Source of the DNA: Ornithinibacillus californiensis
GTDB taxonomy: Bacteria > Bacillota > Bacilli > Bacillales > Amphibacillaceae
Assembly (NCBI RefSeq): GCF_001038485.1
Contig: NZ_LDUE01000050.1
Span: 107,054-171,053, forward strand
DNA length: 64,000 nt
Direction of reading: 5' to 3'
The notes beneath the pieces were generated by a model, which ran no database searches, was not told where the DNA came from, and saw only the letters and a list, made by a program, of their open reading frames with translations. Of this stretch, positions 17,066-24,878 are shown piece after piece. Positions within the stretch are counted from its first letter, which is position 1. Each line of letters starts with the position of its first letter. The position numbers and the translations under genes are program-made.

Positions 17066-17566
17066 TTATTTAGCTTGGTTAGCTGCTTCTAATGCTTTAT
17101 CATAATCTGGATGATCAGATACTTCGCTTACATATTCGGCGTATGTAACTTTATCGTTGGAATCAACTACAAAAATGGAACGAGCTAGCAAACGAAGTTC
17201 TTTAATTAATACCCCATAACCTTCACCAAAGTTACCATCAAGATGGTCTGAAAGCATATCCAGACTTTCAACATTATTTACCTCACGCCACCGTTTCTGC
17301 GCAAATGGTAAATCCATACTTACGGTAAGGACATGAACATTATCTAGTTTCTTGGCTTCTTCATTAAAGCGGTTCGTCTGTATAGAACAAACTCCAGTAT
17401 CAATAGATGGTACCACGCTTATTAATTTTATCTTCCCCTTGTAATCAGATAGTGATTTCTCTTCTAGGTCATTATCTAGAACCTTAAAATCAGGAGCTTG
17501 ATCCCCAACTTTTAATTCGTTTCCTACAAGCGTTACAGCCTGTTGTTTAAATGTAACATTCACCAT
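17066..17566 (-). CDS. tpx: Thiol peroxidase (Tpx)
   Basis: The 166-residue atypical 2-Cys peroxiredoxin has the catalytic motif SVVPSIDTGVCSIQT with the peroxidatic Cys (about residue 60). The resolving Cys near residue 94, typical of most Tpx proteins, is not present: the corresponding segment MDLPFAQKRW has no Cys. It should reduce peroxides; the missing resolving Cys suggests a 1-Cys-like cycle. It sits between ytfJ and ytxK as in B. subtilis. Confidence 0.93.
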   Translation of the reverse strand: MVNVTFKQQAVTLVGNELKVGDQAPDFKVLDNDLEEKSLSDYKGKIKLISVVPSIDTGVCSIQTNRFNEEAKKLDNVHVLTVSMDLPFAQKRWREVNNVESLDMLSDHLDGNFGEGYGVLIKELRLLARSIFVVDSNDKVTYAEYVSEVSDHPDYDKALEAANQAK

Positions 17567-17597
17567 ACTATTCCTCCTATTCCGATATCTTATATCT

Positions 17598-17626
17598 AGT
17601 ATAGTAAAATAAAAGGGTGATTACAA
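17598..17626 (-). promoter_or_regulatory. Sigma-A promoter of tpx
   Basis: The minus strand reads TTGTAA, a 17-nt spacer and TATACT, 32 nt before the tpx start codon. Confidence 0.65.
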
Positions 17627-17647
17627 AAAAAGAAACCACCGTTTATA

Positions 17648-18211
17648 TTAAATATCATAGATAGAAGAGGATTCCTCATCTGATTTTTTCTTTTCATCAG
17701 ACTTTTTATCATCTTCCTTTTTGTTATCCTTATCTTCTTTTTCTTTATCCTTCGACTTTGCTTTGTCGGAACCTTTTTCTTTATTTTCTTTTTCTTTTCC
17801 TTGACTACCTTCTTTTAATAACTGCTGAATTTTTTCTACAGCTTTAGGTGCAAAATCAATTAACTTCTCATAGATATGAGTATTCTCATCGAGATGCACC
17901 ATTTTAATTCCTTTAGGGCTTACGATTAAGAAGGCTACAGGCGTTATGGATACTCCGCCACCACTTCCTCCACCAAATGGAAAAACCGCTTCGCTTCCAC
18001 TGCTTTCACTATCTCCCCCTTGGGGACTGGATCCACCTGGTACGAATTCACTACCACCTGCTGCAAACCCAAACCCAACCTTTGAAACCGGAATAATCAC
18101 GCTTCCATCTGGGGATTCGATGGGATCACCAATGATGGTATTTACTTCTATCATATCTTTTAAGCTTTCCATGGCTGTAGTCATTAGACCTTGAATTGGA
18201 TGTTCTTCCAT
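17648..18211 (-). CDS. ytfJ: YtfJ, GerW-family sporulation protein with a long charged tail
   Basis: The 187-residue protein carries the GerW/YtfJ core (about residues 1-130): HPIQGLMTTAMESLKDMIEV, IGDPIESPDGSVIIPVSKV and a Gly-rich segment before SITPVAFLIVSPKGI. The family is needed for spore germination. Here about 55 C-terminal residues form a Lys/Asp/Glu/Ser-rich low-complexity tail, longer than I expect from B. subtilis YtfJ (about 150 residues). It pairs with ytfI, 23 nt upstream. Confidence 0.92.
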   Translation of the reverse strand: MEEHPIQGLMTTAMESLKDMIEVNTIIGDPIESPDGSVIIPVSKVGFGFAAGGSEFVPGGSSPQGGDSESSGSEAVFPFGGGSGGGVSITPVAFLIVSPKGIKMVHLDENTHIYEKLIDFAPKAVEKIQQLLKEGSQGKEKENKEKGSDKAKSKDKEKEDKDNKKEDDKKSDEKKKSDEESSSIYDI

Positions 18212-18234
18212 AATAATCCTCCTTCGAAAATCAG

Positions 18235-18837
18235 TTAAGAATAGGCTTCTCTATTTACATTTGAGTTTCGTATCAGACGCACAGCGGTCTGTATAGCTTT
18301 TCCTAAACGGATTGATACCATGCAATCAACCTCAGAATATAGTCCTTTCTGTTGAAAGTGAGGTGTAACCATAAGTGTGGGTTCACACTTAAAATTGGAT
18401 AAATCATAAACAGCACCAAGTAATGTGCCCTTCATCATCCAAACTCCACCAATCACAATTCCCGTTGAACTAGCATCACCTGTACCAAAATGTGTCTTCC
18501 AACTAAAGTGGTGAAAAACGATACTACTCATCATAATTCGTAGCATTTTTTGGGCTTCTTTTATTTGTTCAATTGCATTGTTTAAAAGGTTTTTCAACCC
18601 AACAAACTCTTCATCTTTCATGTCTTGGAGTACATCAACCAATTTGGAATAATCCTTGGGAGTATGTTCACTCAAATTAACTTTCCTTTGGAACATTCGT
18701 AGTTTTGCAAGATAAACATCAATCAGGAGGTGATGATTATTTTTTTGATAACAGTAATAAATCCTTATTTTAAGTTTTAGAATAAGAACTATTACTATCA
18801 ATATTAATAAAGTTAAACTCGCGATAACCCAAGTCAT
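18235..18837 (-). CDS. ytfI: YtfI, DUF2953 membrane protein
   Basis: The protein is 200 residues from the ATG at 18837, which has GGAG 8 nt upstream; a longer ORF reaches 18885 without a ribosome binding site. One N-terminal membrane segment (about residues 3-22) and a C-terminal GDASSTGIVIGGVWMMKG region fit DUF2953. Its function is unknown; by association with ytfJ it may act in sporulation. In B. subtilis it also precedes ytfJ. Confidence 0.82.
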   Translation of the reverse strand: MTWVIASLTLLILIVIVLILKLKIRIYYCYQKNNHHLLIDVYLAKLRMFQRKVNLSEHTPKDYSKLVDVLQDMKDEEFVGLKNLLNNAIEQIKEAQKMLRIMMSSIVFHHFSWKTHFGTGDASSTGIVIGGVWMMKGTLLGAVYDLSNFKCEPTLMVTPHFQQKGLYSEVDCMVSIRLGKAIQTAVRLIRNSNVNREAYS

Positions 18838-18910
18838 ATTTCCAACTCCACAAATTAATATGGGTAGTTTGCCACAAGTTTCCAATTTTATACTTACATA
18901 TGAAAAATTT

Positions 18911-18941
18911 AAAAGGGCTACTCTCTTATGAGAATAGCCCT
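18911..18941 (-). terminator. Terminator of the SASP gene
   Basis: GGGCTATTCTC pairs with GAGAGTAGCCC on the minus strand with one mismatch, followed by TTTTAAA. Confidence 0.85.
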
Positions 18942-18966
18942 AGCCATTTATCCTATTTAATTGTTA

Positions 18967-19170
18967 TTAACCGTTATATCCACCAAACTGTTGTTCAGCC
19001 ATTTGAACTAGACGCTTAGTGATTTCTCCACCAACAGATCCGTTAGCACGAGAAGTTGTGTCACCACCAAGTTGAACACCAAATTCTGTAGCAATTTCAT
19101 ACTTCATTTGGTCTAGTGCTTGTTGTGCACCAGGTACTACCAACTGATTTGAGTTGTTGTTGTTTGCCAT
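18967..19170 (-). CDS. Alpha/beta-type small acid-soluble spore protein
   Basis: This 67-residue SASP has both family signatures: the germination-protease recognition region [19 protein letters not shown] (GPR cleaves after the Glu of TEFG) and the C-terminal [18 protein letters not shown]. SASPs coat spore DNA and protect it from UV. It starts at ATG behind GGAGGTG. It is good evidence that the organism forms endospores. It could correspond to sspA; the exact paralogue cannot be fixed. Confidence 0.96.
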   Translation of the reverse strand: MANNNNSNQLVVPGAQQALDQMKYEIATEFGVQLGGDTTSRANGSVGGEITKRLVQMAEQQFGGYNG

Positions 19171-19196
19171 GGTATTTCACCTCCTTGGTACGCTTA

Positions 19197-19225
19197 TATT
19201 GTGCGAAAAGGAGGTGCTTCATTCA
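19197..19225 (-). promoter_or_regulatory. Possible sigma-G promoter of the SASP gene
   Basis: The minus strand has TGAATG, a 16-nt spacer and CACAATA, close to the sigma-G pattern TGMATA/CATWMTA though the spacer is one short. Forespore control is expected for SASP genes. Confidence 0.45.
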
Positions 19226-19266
19226 TATTTTTTATTGGAAAGTGTTGCTAATTATAGATGAGCAAA

Positions 19267-20469
19267 CTAGAATAATCCTTCAAATGCATCCTCGGCTTTA
19301 TTCTGATCGGAAACTCGGATCACTTCAATACCTTCTAACGCTTCTTGAATTAGCGGTTCGTAATCAAATTTTGATTCGAAATAGTTAACTCGGTCTTTCT
19401 TAGGTTTTGTTTTTGGAGCTTTCGGAACAAAGATCGTACAGCAATCTTCATAGGGCCTAATAGATATATCAAAAGTATCAATCGCATGAGATATATTGAT
19501 AATCTCATCTTTATCCATCGTAATTAGCGGTCTAATAATGGGGTAATTCGTTACCTCATTAATCGTATTCATACTTGTCATTGTTTGACTAGCTACTTGT
19601 CCTAAATTTTCACCTGTTGTCATGGAAAGAATATTTTCCTTTTGACAAACACGCTCACTTATTCGTAACATCATTCTTCTCATTACAGTCATTCCATAAC
19701 CATCCGGAGTTTCTTGGAAGATTCGCTGCTGTAGCTTAGTAAATGGAACGATATGAATCTTAATACTTGGACCAAATTTGGTTAGTTTTTCAGCTAAATC
19801 AATTACCTTCTGTTTTGCTCGTTCACTTGTGAATGGTGGAGATTCAAAATGAATTGCTTCAATCTGTACGCCACGTTTCATCGCAAGATATCCTGCAACA
19901 GGACTGTCAATTCCACCTGACAGGAGTAATAATGTTTTATCGGATGTACCTACTGGAAGACCACCTGCACCTCTTACTACACTGGAAGTAATATAAGTTG
20001 CTTCTTGTCTTATTTCTACTTTAACTTCTATATCAGGTTGGTGTACATCCACTGTAAAAGTTTCTGTATTGCTGAGCAGGTGTCCACCTAGCATTTGGGT
20101 TAACTCCTGCGAGCGAACCGGAAAACCTTTATTAATTCGTTTTACTGTCACTTTAAACGTGTTAATTTTTTCAGCGTTAGTTAAAGCAAATAATGCTGCT
20201 TCTTTAATTGTTTCAAGTTCATTTTCAACTTTTATAGCTAGACTTAGGCTATGAATGCCAAATATATTTTTAACCTTATCCATAATTGGCTCAGGAGCTT
20301 GTCCGTTCAATAAAATAAACATTCTTCCCTGAGTTCTTTTCACCTTAACATCTGGAAAGTCAGTAAGTTTGTGTTGGATATTTTGCTGTAACTTATCTAC
20401 GAATTTTTTTCTGTTTTTACCTTTAAGTGCTAATTCACCATAGCGTATTAATATATGATCATATTCCAT
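19267..20469 (-). CDS. thiI: tRNA 4-thiouridine synthase ThiI
   Basis: The 400-residue protein has an N-terminal ferredoxin-like domain, THUMP domain (about residues 60-165) and PP-loop ATPase domain with LLSGGIDSPVAGYLAMKRG. It lacks the C-terminal rhodanese domain of E. coli ThiI, as usual in Bacillus. The conserved Cys in the EDCCTIFVPKAPKTKP region is present. It makes s4U8 in tRNA using sulfur from the partner desulfurase, encoded 6 nt upstream. Confidence 0.96.
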   Translation of the reverse strand: MEYDHILIRYGELALKGKNRKKFVDKLQQNIQHKLTDFPDVKVKRTQGRMFILLNGQAPEPIMDKVKNIFGIHSLSLAIKVENELETIKEAALFALTNAEKINTFKVTVKRINKGFPVRSQELTQMLGGHLLSNTETFTVDVHQPDIEVKVEIRQEATYITSSVVRGAGGLPVGTSDKTLLLLSGGIDSPVAGYLAMKRGVQIEAIHFESPPFTSERAKQKVIDLAEKLTKFGPSIKIHIVPFTKLQQRIFQETPDGYGMTVMRRMMLRISERVCQKENILSMTTGENLGQVASQTMTSMNTINEVTNYPIIRPLITMDKDEIINISHAIDTFDISIRPYEDCCTIFVPKAPKTKPKKDRVNYFESKFDYEPLIQEALEGIEVIRVSDQNKAEDAFEGLF

Positions 20470-20475
20470 CGTTAT

Positions 20476-21615
20476 CTACTCCATTACTTCTTTTAATTGG
20501 GTTAATGCTTCTTTTAATTTACTTATAAATAGTTTAATTTCTTCTAGTGTATTATCATAACTTAGACTTACTCGTAGTGCTGATTTTGATCGATCAGCAG
20601 GGAAACCACATGCTCTAATTATTCTACTTTCATCTAAATCCTTTGAAGAGCATGCGGATTTTGTTGAAATAAATATCCCTTGTTTTCCTAAAGTATGAAT
20701 CATTACCTCTGGTTTTAATCCTGGGATTGAAAAGTTCATAATATGAGGTGCGGATTGTTCAGGTGTATTAATCGATACACCATCAATTGCTAGCAATTCC
20801 TCGCGAAGATAATGATGCAGGTATGCTAACTCCTTAGATCCTTTAGCTTCTCGTTCTTTAATTAGCCTCAACGCTTTGACTAATGAAACTGCACCTGCAA
20901 GGTTCTCTGTTCCAGAACGAATTTTATGCTCCTGATCTCCACCATGAAATAAAGGAAAAAGCTTTACTCCATTTCGGCAGTACAGTAGTCCAGTTCCTTT
21001 CAAACCATGTATTTTATGTCCTGACATTGTACATAAATCAATACCACTATTTTCTAAAGTCAATGGTACTTTACCTAATCCTTGGACATAATCAACATGG
21101 AAGAATAGTTTAGGATGTTTTTTCGCTAATTCACCAATCTCCTCAATTGGTTGAATCGAACCTATTTCATTATTGACATACATAATACTGATTAGGATTG
21201 TATCCTGTTGGATAGCACGTTCTACTTCTTTAACAGAAACAACACCATGTTCATTTACTGGCAAATAGGTCACCTTAAAACCTAGGGTTTCTAAACTTTT
21301 ACAAGCCTCATATACGGAAGGGTGCTCTATTTCAGTCGTAATAATATGCTTCCCTCTTCCTTGATGTTGTAATGCAATTCCTTTAATTGCGATATTATTA
21401 CCTTCAGTCCCCCCTGAGGTGAAAATAATTTCATCGTTTCGCACTTGTAGTAATGCAGCAGCTTGTTCCTTTGATTTTAGTAATAACTTTTCTGTCTGTC
21501 CGCCAAGTTGATGGATGGAGGAGGGATTTGCAAAAAAGCTAGTAGAAACTGCCTGAAAGCTTTGTAAAACGTCTGGATGTGGTTTAGTTGTGGCACTATT
21601 ATCTAGATATATCAT
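20476..21615 (-). CDS. nifZ: Cysteine desulfurase (IscS/NifZ family)
   Basis: The 379-residue PLP enzyme of the NifS group II type has the pyridoxal lysine in TMSGHKIHGLKGTGLLY (about residue 200) and the active-site Cys in STKSACSSK (about residue 323). It supplies persulfide sulfur to ThiI, encoded directly downstream; in B. subtilis NifZ is the dedicated ThiI partner. An ATG behind GGGGAGG starts it. Confidence 0.95.
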   Translation of the reverse strand: MIYLDNSATTKPHPDVLQSFQAVSTSFFANPSSIHQLGGQTEKLLLKSKEQAAALLQVRNDEIIFTSGGTEGNNIAIKGIALQHQGRGKHIITTEIEHPSVYEACKSLETLGFKVTYLPVNEHGVVSVKEVERAIQQDTILISIMYVNNEIGSIQPIEEIGELAKKHPKLFFHVDYVQGLGKVPLTLENSGIDLCTMSGHKIHGLKGTGLLYCRNGVKLFPLFHGGDQEHKIRSGTENLAGAVSLVKALRLIKEREAKGSKELAYLHHYLREELLAIDGVSINTPEQSAPHIMNFSIPGLKPEVMIHTLGKQGIFISTKSACSSKDLDESRIIRACGFPADRSKSALRVSLSYDNTLEEIKLFISKLKEALTQLKEVME

Positions 21616-21657
21616 AAGATCCTCCCCTTTAAGTAACGACCAATTTATGCAAAACGG

Positions 21658-21700
21658 AAGGCTGTCTTTAGGAGATTGGTTTCCTAAAGCAGCCTTATTG
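21658..21700 (-). terminator. Terminator of ezrA
   Basis: AAGGCTGCTTTAGGA pairs with TCCTAAAGACAGCCTT on the minus strand with one bulge. The U-tract is weak (CCGTTTTGC). Confidence 0.7.
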
Positions 21701-21707
21701 ACTAATC

Positions 21708-23399
21708 TTATTTTAATATTAACTGGTTTTCTTCAATGCGTTTTAATGCACCTGGTTCAACTTCCTCTAAAGCTCTTGCAGCTTGCTCCAGAGCGACTTC
21801 GTAATCAAAGTGTCTAAATAAATTCTCAGCCTCTAAGAGTTTTGCAGCAAGTAGAGGGTATTTACTTCGATAACGGTTTGCATATTGAATGACTTGTTCA
21901 GTTAGGTGCGCTTGATCCAGCATAACTTCAGTTTGTTCAATTAATAAATCTACTGCAGCTTTTGCGGCTGCTAGTGAACGTTGTACTTCCGAAATATCCA
22001 GCGGGCTTTTTTCAAGTGATTTTAGTACGTGATTATTTTTTTCTAATGCTTCATCCATTGAATTCCAAATGAAGTTTGGCACACCTGGAATATTACTCTT
22101 TTTAATTTTTCTATTGATTTCATTAATTTGCTCGCGAATATCAGCTAATTTTTCCTTGGCTTCAATTTCATCTCTTCTAAGATTATATACACTTGCTTTA
22201 AAGTCACTATGTTTCTCAAAAAGTTCTTCTAACTGTGAAAAGCCTGACTCTAATTTCTCTCGTAATTCGGAATGAGGCTTTCCATCGTTTTCCAAACCTT
22301 CTATCACTTCATCATAAACTTTTTGAAGTTGAGTAATACTTTTCTCTAATGATAAGTACTTCTCCATATCCTGATCATCAAAGTAATATGTTTGCTTCAA
22401 GGTGTTAACCTCTTCTTTTGTTTCTTCAAAGGAAGCAGCAATTTCACCAATAGATTTTTGGTAGCTTGTAACTTGCGATTCCATATAATTTTTAGCAATA
22501 GCTTCTTTCTCTAGGAGTTGATACATTTCTTGAATACGGTCCTCTATCTCTTTCCGTAAAACCTTTGCATCGGTTGCTTGGCCTTTTTCAAGTGCATTAA
22601 CACAATCTAACAGACGTTGTTGATAGCCTTGTAATTCCTTTTCGAATCCTAAATGATCAATCCGGAATCCTTCTTCCTTCATTTCTTTAATTCCAGCATA
22701 AAGATCATCTATTTGTGAAGGTATTTCTTGCTTACAAGCTCGATAAATTTCCGGAAATTCATCAATTTCTACTTCTAACAGATCAAGACGTTCTTTTAGG
22801 GTGTCTACCACTTCTTTTGCCTCTGTATAGTTTCCAGAATCAACTAAATCATGATAATTTCCTAACAGCTCATTTAATTCGTCAATTTCAACTTCAAACC
22901 GAACTTCTGCCTTTCCATATTGGAAACGATTTTGTGCGATTTTTTTCCGCAAGTTTTTTAAAGCAGGTTGGATATATTCTACTTCCTTGCGACTTGACTC
23001 TTCAGATTCAACAAGTTCATCCAGTTCAACAAGAATTTTCTCAATATCCTTTTCAATTGACTGTAGATTCTGTTCCGTCTTACGAAGAATCTTCTTTGCG
23101 GTTGTAAATCGGAATCGATCTGCTGCTTCTTCCGCATCAAATAAATACTCCTCAATATCAGGCAAATCCTTTGAGAGAATAAATTCCCAACGTTCCTTCC
23201 AAGATTCAAATCTGTCCTGTGTTTCTCCTGATAGATTCAAAGCTTTAATTCTTGTAAGCTGAGCAGAAACATTACGATTCATCACTTCTAGTTTCCAACC
23301 CTCAAGACGATCGACAAAATCATATACTCTCTTCCTCATAATAAGGCTTATAATGATTAGCGCAATAACAACAAGTATAATTCCAATAATAATTTCCAT
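21708..23399 (-). CDS. ezrA: Septation ring formation regulator EzrA
   Basis: The 563-residue protein has one N-terminal membrane anchor (about residues 2-20) and a long series of coiled-coil spectrin-like repeats (about 25-530). The C-terminal region has the FRHFDYEVALEQAARALEEVEPGA patch typical of EzrA. EzrA inhibits FtsZ polymerisation away from midcell and links it to the wall synthesis machinery. Length matches the B. subtilis protein (562). It is placed next to iscS as in Bacillus. Confidence 0.96.
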   Translation of the reverse strand: MEIIIGIILVVIALIIISLIMRKRVYDFVDRLEGWKLEVMNRNVSAQLTRIKALNLSGETQDRFESWKERWEFILSKDLPDIEEYLFDAEEAADRFRFTTAKKILRKTEQNLQSIEKDIEKILVELDELVESEESSRKEVEYIQPALKNLRKKIAQNRFQYGKAEVRFEVEIDELNELLGNYHDLVDSGNYTEAKEVVDTLKERLDLLEVEIDEFPEIYRACKQEIPSQIDDLYAGIKEMKEEGFRIDHLGFEKELQGYQQRLLDCVNALEKGQATDAKVLRKEIEDRIQEMYQLLEKEAIAKNYMESQVTSYQKSIGEIAASFEETKEEVNTLKQTYYFDDQDMEKYLSLEKSITQLQKVYDEVIEGLENDGKPHSELREKLESGFSQLEELFEKHSDFKASVYNLRRDEIEAKEKLADIREQINEINRKIKKSNIPGVPNFIWNSMDEALEKNNHVLKSLEKSPLDISEVQRSLAAAKAAVDLLIEQTEVMLDQAHLTEQVIQYANRYRSKYPLLAAKLLEAENLFRHFDYEVALEQAARALEEVEPGALKRIEENQLILK

Positions 23400-23600
23400 A
23401 GTAAAGCCCCCTAAAAATCCAAAGAAGAAATTCTATCTATATTATAAAAACGAATAAGATTTAATAATAACCTATTTACTATAATCTTAATAATACCATG
23501 TATATGCGATTTTTGGCTAAAAAAATCAAAGAAAAAAGCGATATTTTGTCAAATAATACCTGAATTTGTATTCTAGTATAGGTGAATATCAAATTCCCCA

Positions 23601-23630
23601 TAAAAAAAGGTTGTAAACTACAACCTTTTC
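23601..23630 (-). terminator. Terminator of refZ
   Basis: AAAAGGTTGTAGTTTACAACC on the minus strand is followed by seven T residues. The remaining 200 nt up to ezrA hold no gene. Confidence 0.88.
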
Positions 23631-23637
23631 AGCTAGT

Positions 23638-24243
23638 TTATTTAGTTATATAATCCAACCATTGGTGGATTGTATGAACATATCTATTTACAAATAGCGT
23701 ATGGGAATACTCACCTACCACTTGACTTCTCCATTCATTCTGTAATATATAAGGTGTAACTAACATCCCTTTAAGCTGCATTTGTAGAAAATGACGATCT
23801 ACTTTATGTTTATCCTCTTTACCGTGAAATACCGCAGAGAATGTATTTCCGATGATAAAATTCTCTTTTGCAAGATAGGTCACTACCATCTCCCTTACAA
23901 AAACTGAATCCATCGATAATTCTCGGTGGATAAAACAAGATAATTGGAGATTGGTATGTTTATATTGTATAATATTATGTATTAATTTTTTCATTTTTTC
24001 AATCGGGGTATCATCTTCTAATTCGTCTAGAGTTGCTTCAATGATAGCCAGGTATTCCTCATAATAATTTGAAACAGCGTATTCCAATAAGCCTTGTTTT
24101 CCTTTAAAATAATAACTAATCGACGATACATTCACAGAGGCCTTATCAGCGATATCACGAACAGAAGTACCATGAAACCCTTTTTGATAAAATAAAGAAG
24201 AAGCAGCCTCAACCACTTTTCTTTTAGTAGGGGTATCTTTCAT
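23638..24243 (-). CDS. refZ: RefZ (YttP), TetR-like regulator of FtsZ
   Basis: The 201-residue protein has a TetR HTH (about residues 8-54: GTSVRDIADKASVNVSSISYYFKGKQGLL) and a helical dimer domain. Size and position between ezrA and ytsP match B. subtilis RefZ, a DNA-binding protein that inhibits FtsZ assembly near the origin and poles early in sporulation. It is divergent from ytsP. A TATAAT lies in the 117-nt gap on its strand. Confidence 0.88.
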   Translation of the reverse strand: MKDTPTKRKVVEAASSLFYQKGFHGTSVRDIADKASVNVSSISYYFKGKQGLLEYAVSNYYEEYLAIIEATLDELEDDTPIEKMKKLIHNIIQYKHTNLQLSCFIHRELSMDSVFVREMVVTYLAKENFIIGNTFSAVFHGKEDKHKVDRHFLQMQLKGMLVTPYILQNEWRSQVVGEYSHTLFVNRYVHTIHQWLDYITK

Positions 24244-24302
24244 TAAAGTTCAACTCCTTTCACAAATCTAACCTGTTACTATTATAAATACGACAAAAAA
24301 GC

Positions 24303-24334
24303 AAAATATCCTGCATATTTGAATAGGATATTTT
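24303..24334 (+). promoter_or_regulatory. Inverted repeat in the ytsP leader
   Basis: AAAATATCCT and AGGATATTTT are perfect 10-bp arms separated by 12 nt, ending 17 nt before the ytsP ribosome binding site. It may be an operator, an RNA hairpin or an attenuator; a T run follows. Confidence 0.5.
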
Positions 24335-24360
24335 TGACAAATTTAGGAGGATGAATTCTT

Positions 24361-24840
24361 ATGTTTCAAAATAGCCTATATTCCGGTGATAGAATAAAAG
24401 ATTACGAGCTATTAATCAAACAGTTATCAGCATTAGTAGATGGTGAATCCGATGTTATCGCTAATCTATCGAATGCTTCTGCTTTACTAAACCAATTCCT
24501 AGATCAGACAAACTGGGTTGGATTCTACTTATGGAAAGATGATGAACTAGTTCTTGGACCATTCCAAGGGTTACCTGCTTGTATCCGTATAGCCTATGGA
24601 AAAGGCGTTTGCGGGACAGCTGTAAAAGAACAAAAAACGCAACGAGTAGAAGATGTCGATCAATTCCCTGGTCACATTGCTTGTGACAGTGCTAGTAAAT
24701 CCGAAATCGTTATCCCTGTGCTTAAAGACAGTAAAGTTTTTGGTGTTCTTGATATCGATAGTCCAATACTTAACCGATTCGATGAAACTGATCAAACGTA
24801 TCTTGAAAAGTTTGTAGAAGAATTAACGAAGCACATTTAA
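24361..24840 (+). CDS. ytsP: Free methionine-(R)-sulfoxide reductase, GAF domain
   Basis: The 159-residue single GAF protein of the fRMsr family has the three conserved cysteines (LPACIRIAYGKGVCG and HIACDS, about residues 80-118). It reduces free Met-R-sulfoxide with thioredoxin. A signature GKGVCGTA is present. It is followed by a bidirectional terminator, and the convergent gene is the diguanylate cyclase, as in B. subtilis. Confidence 0.9.
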   Translation: MFQNSLYSGDRIKDYELLIKQLSALVDGESDVIANLSNASALLNQFLDQTNWVGFYLWKDDELVLGPFQGLPACIRIAYGKGVCGTAVKEQKTQRVEDVDQFPGHIACDSASKSEIVIPVLKDSKVFGVLDIDSPILNRFDETDQTYLEKFVEELTKHI

Positions 24841-24845
24841 TAGAC

Positions 24846-24878
24846 GAGAGGATGTCAATATTGACATCCTCTCTTTTT
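24846..24878. terminator. Bidirectional terminator between ytsP and dgcP
   Basis: A perfect 14-bp inverted repeat (GAGAGGATGTCAAT and its complement) is followed by TTTTT on the plus strand. Confidence 0.88.

Noticed and set aside
22715..23107. 130-codon open frame antisense to ezrA
   Set aside because: It lies wholly within the strong ezrA frame, has no ribosome binding site and no recognisable motif; it reflects base composition of coiled-coil coding DNA.
23520..23600. TTGACA in the ezrA-refZ gap as ezrA promoter
   Set aside because: No acceptable -10 lies 16-19 nt downstream on the minus strand.
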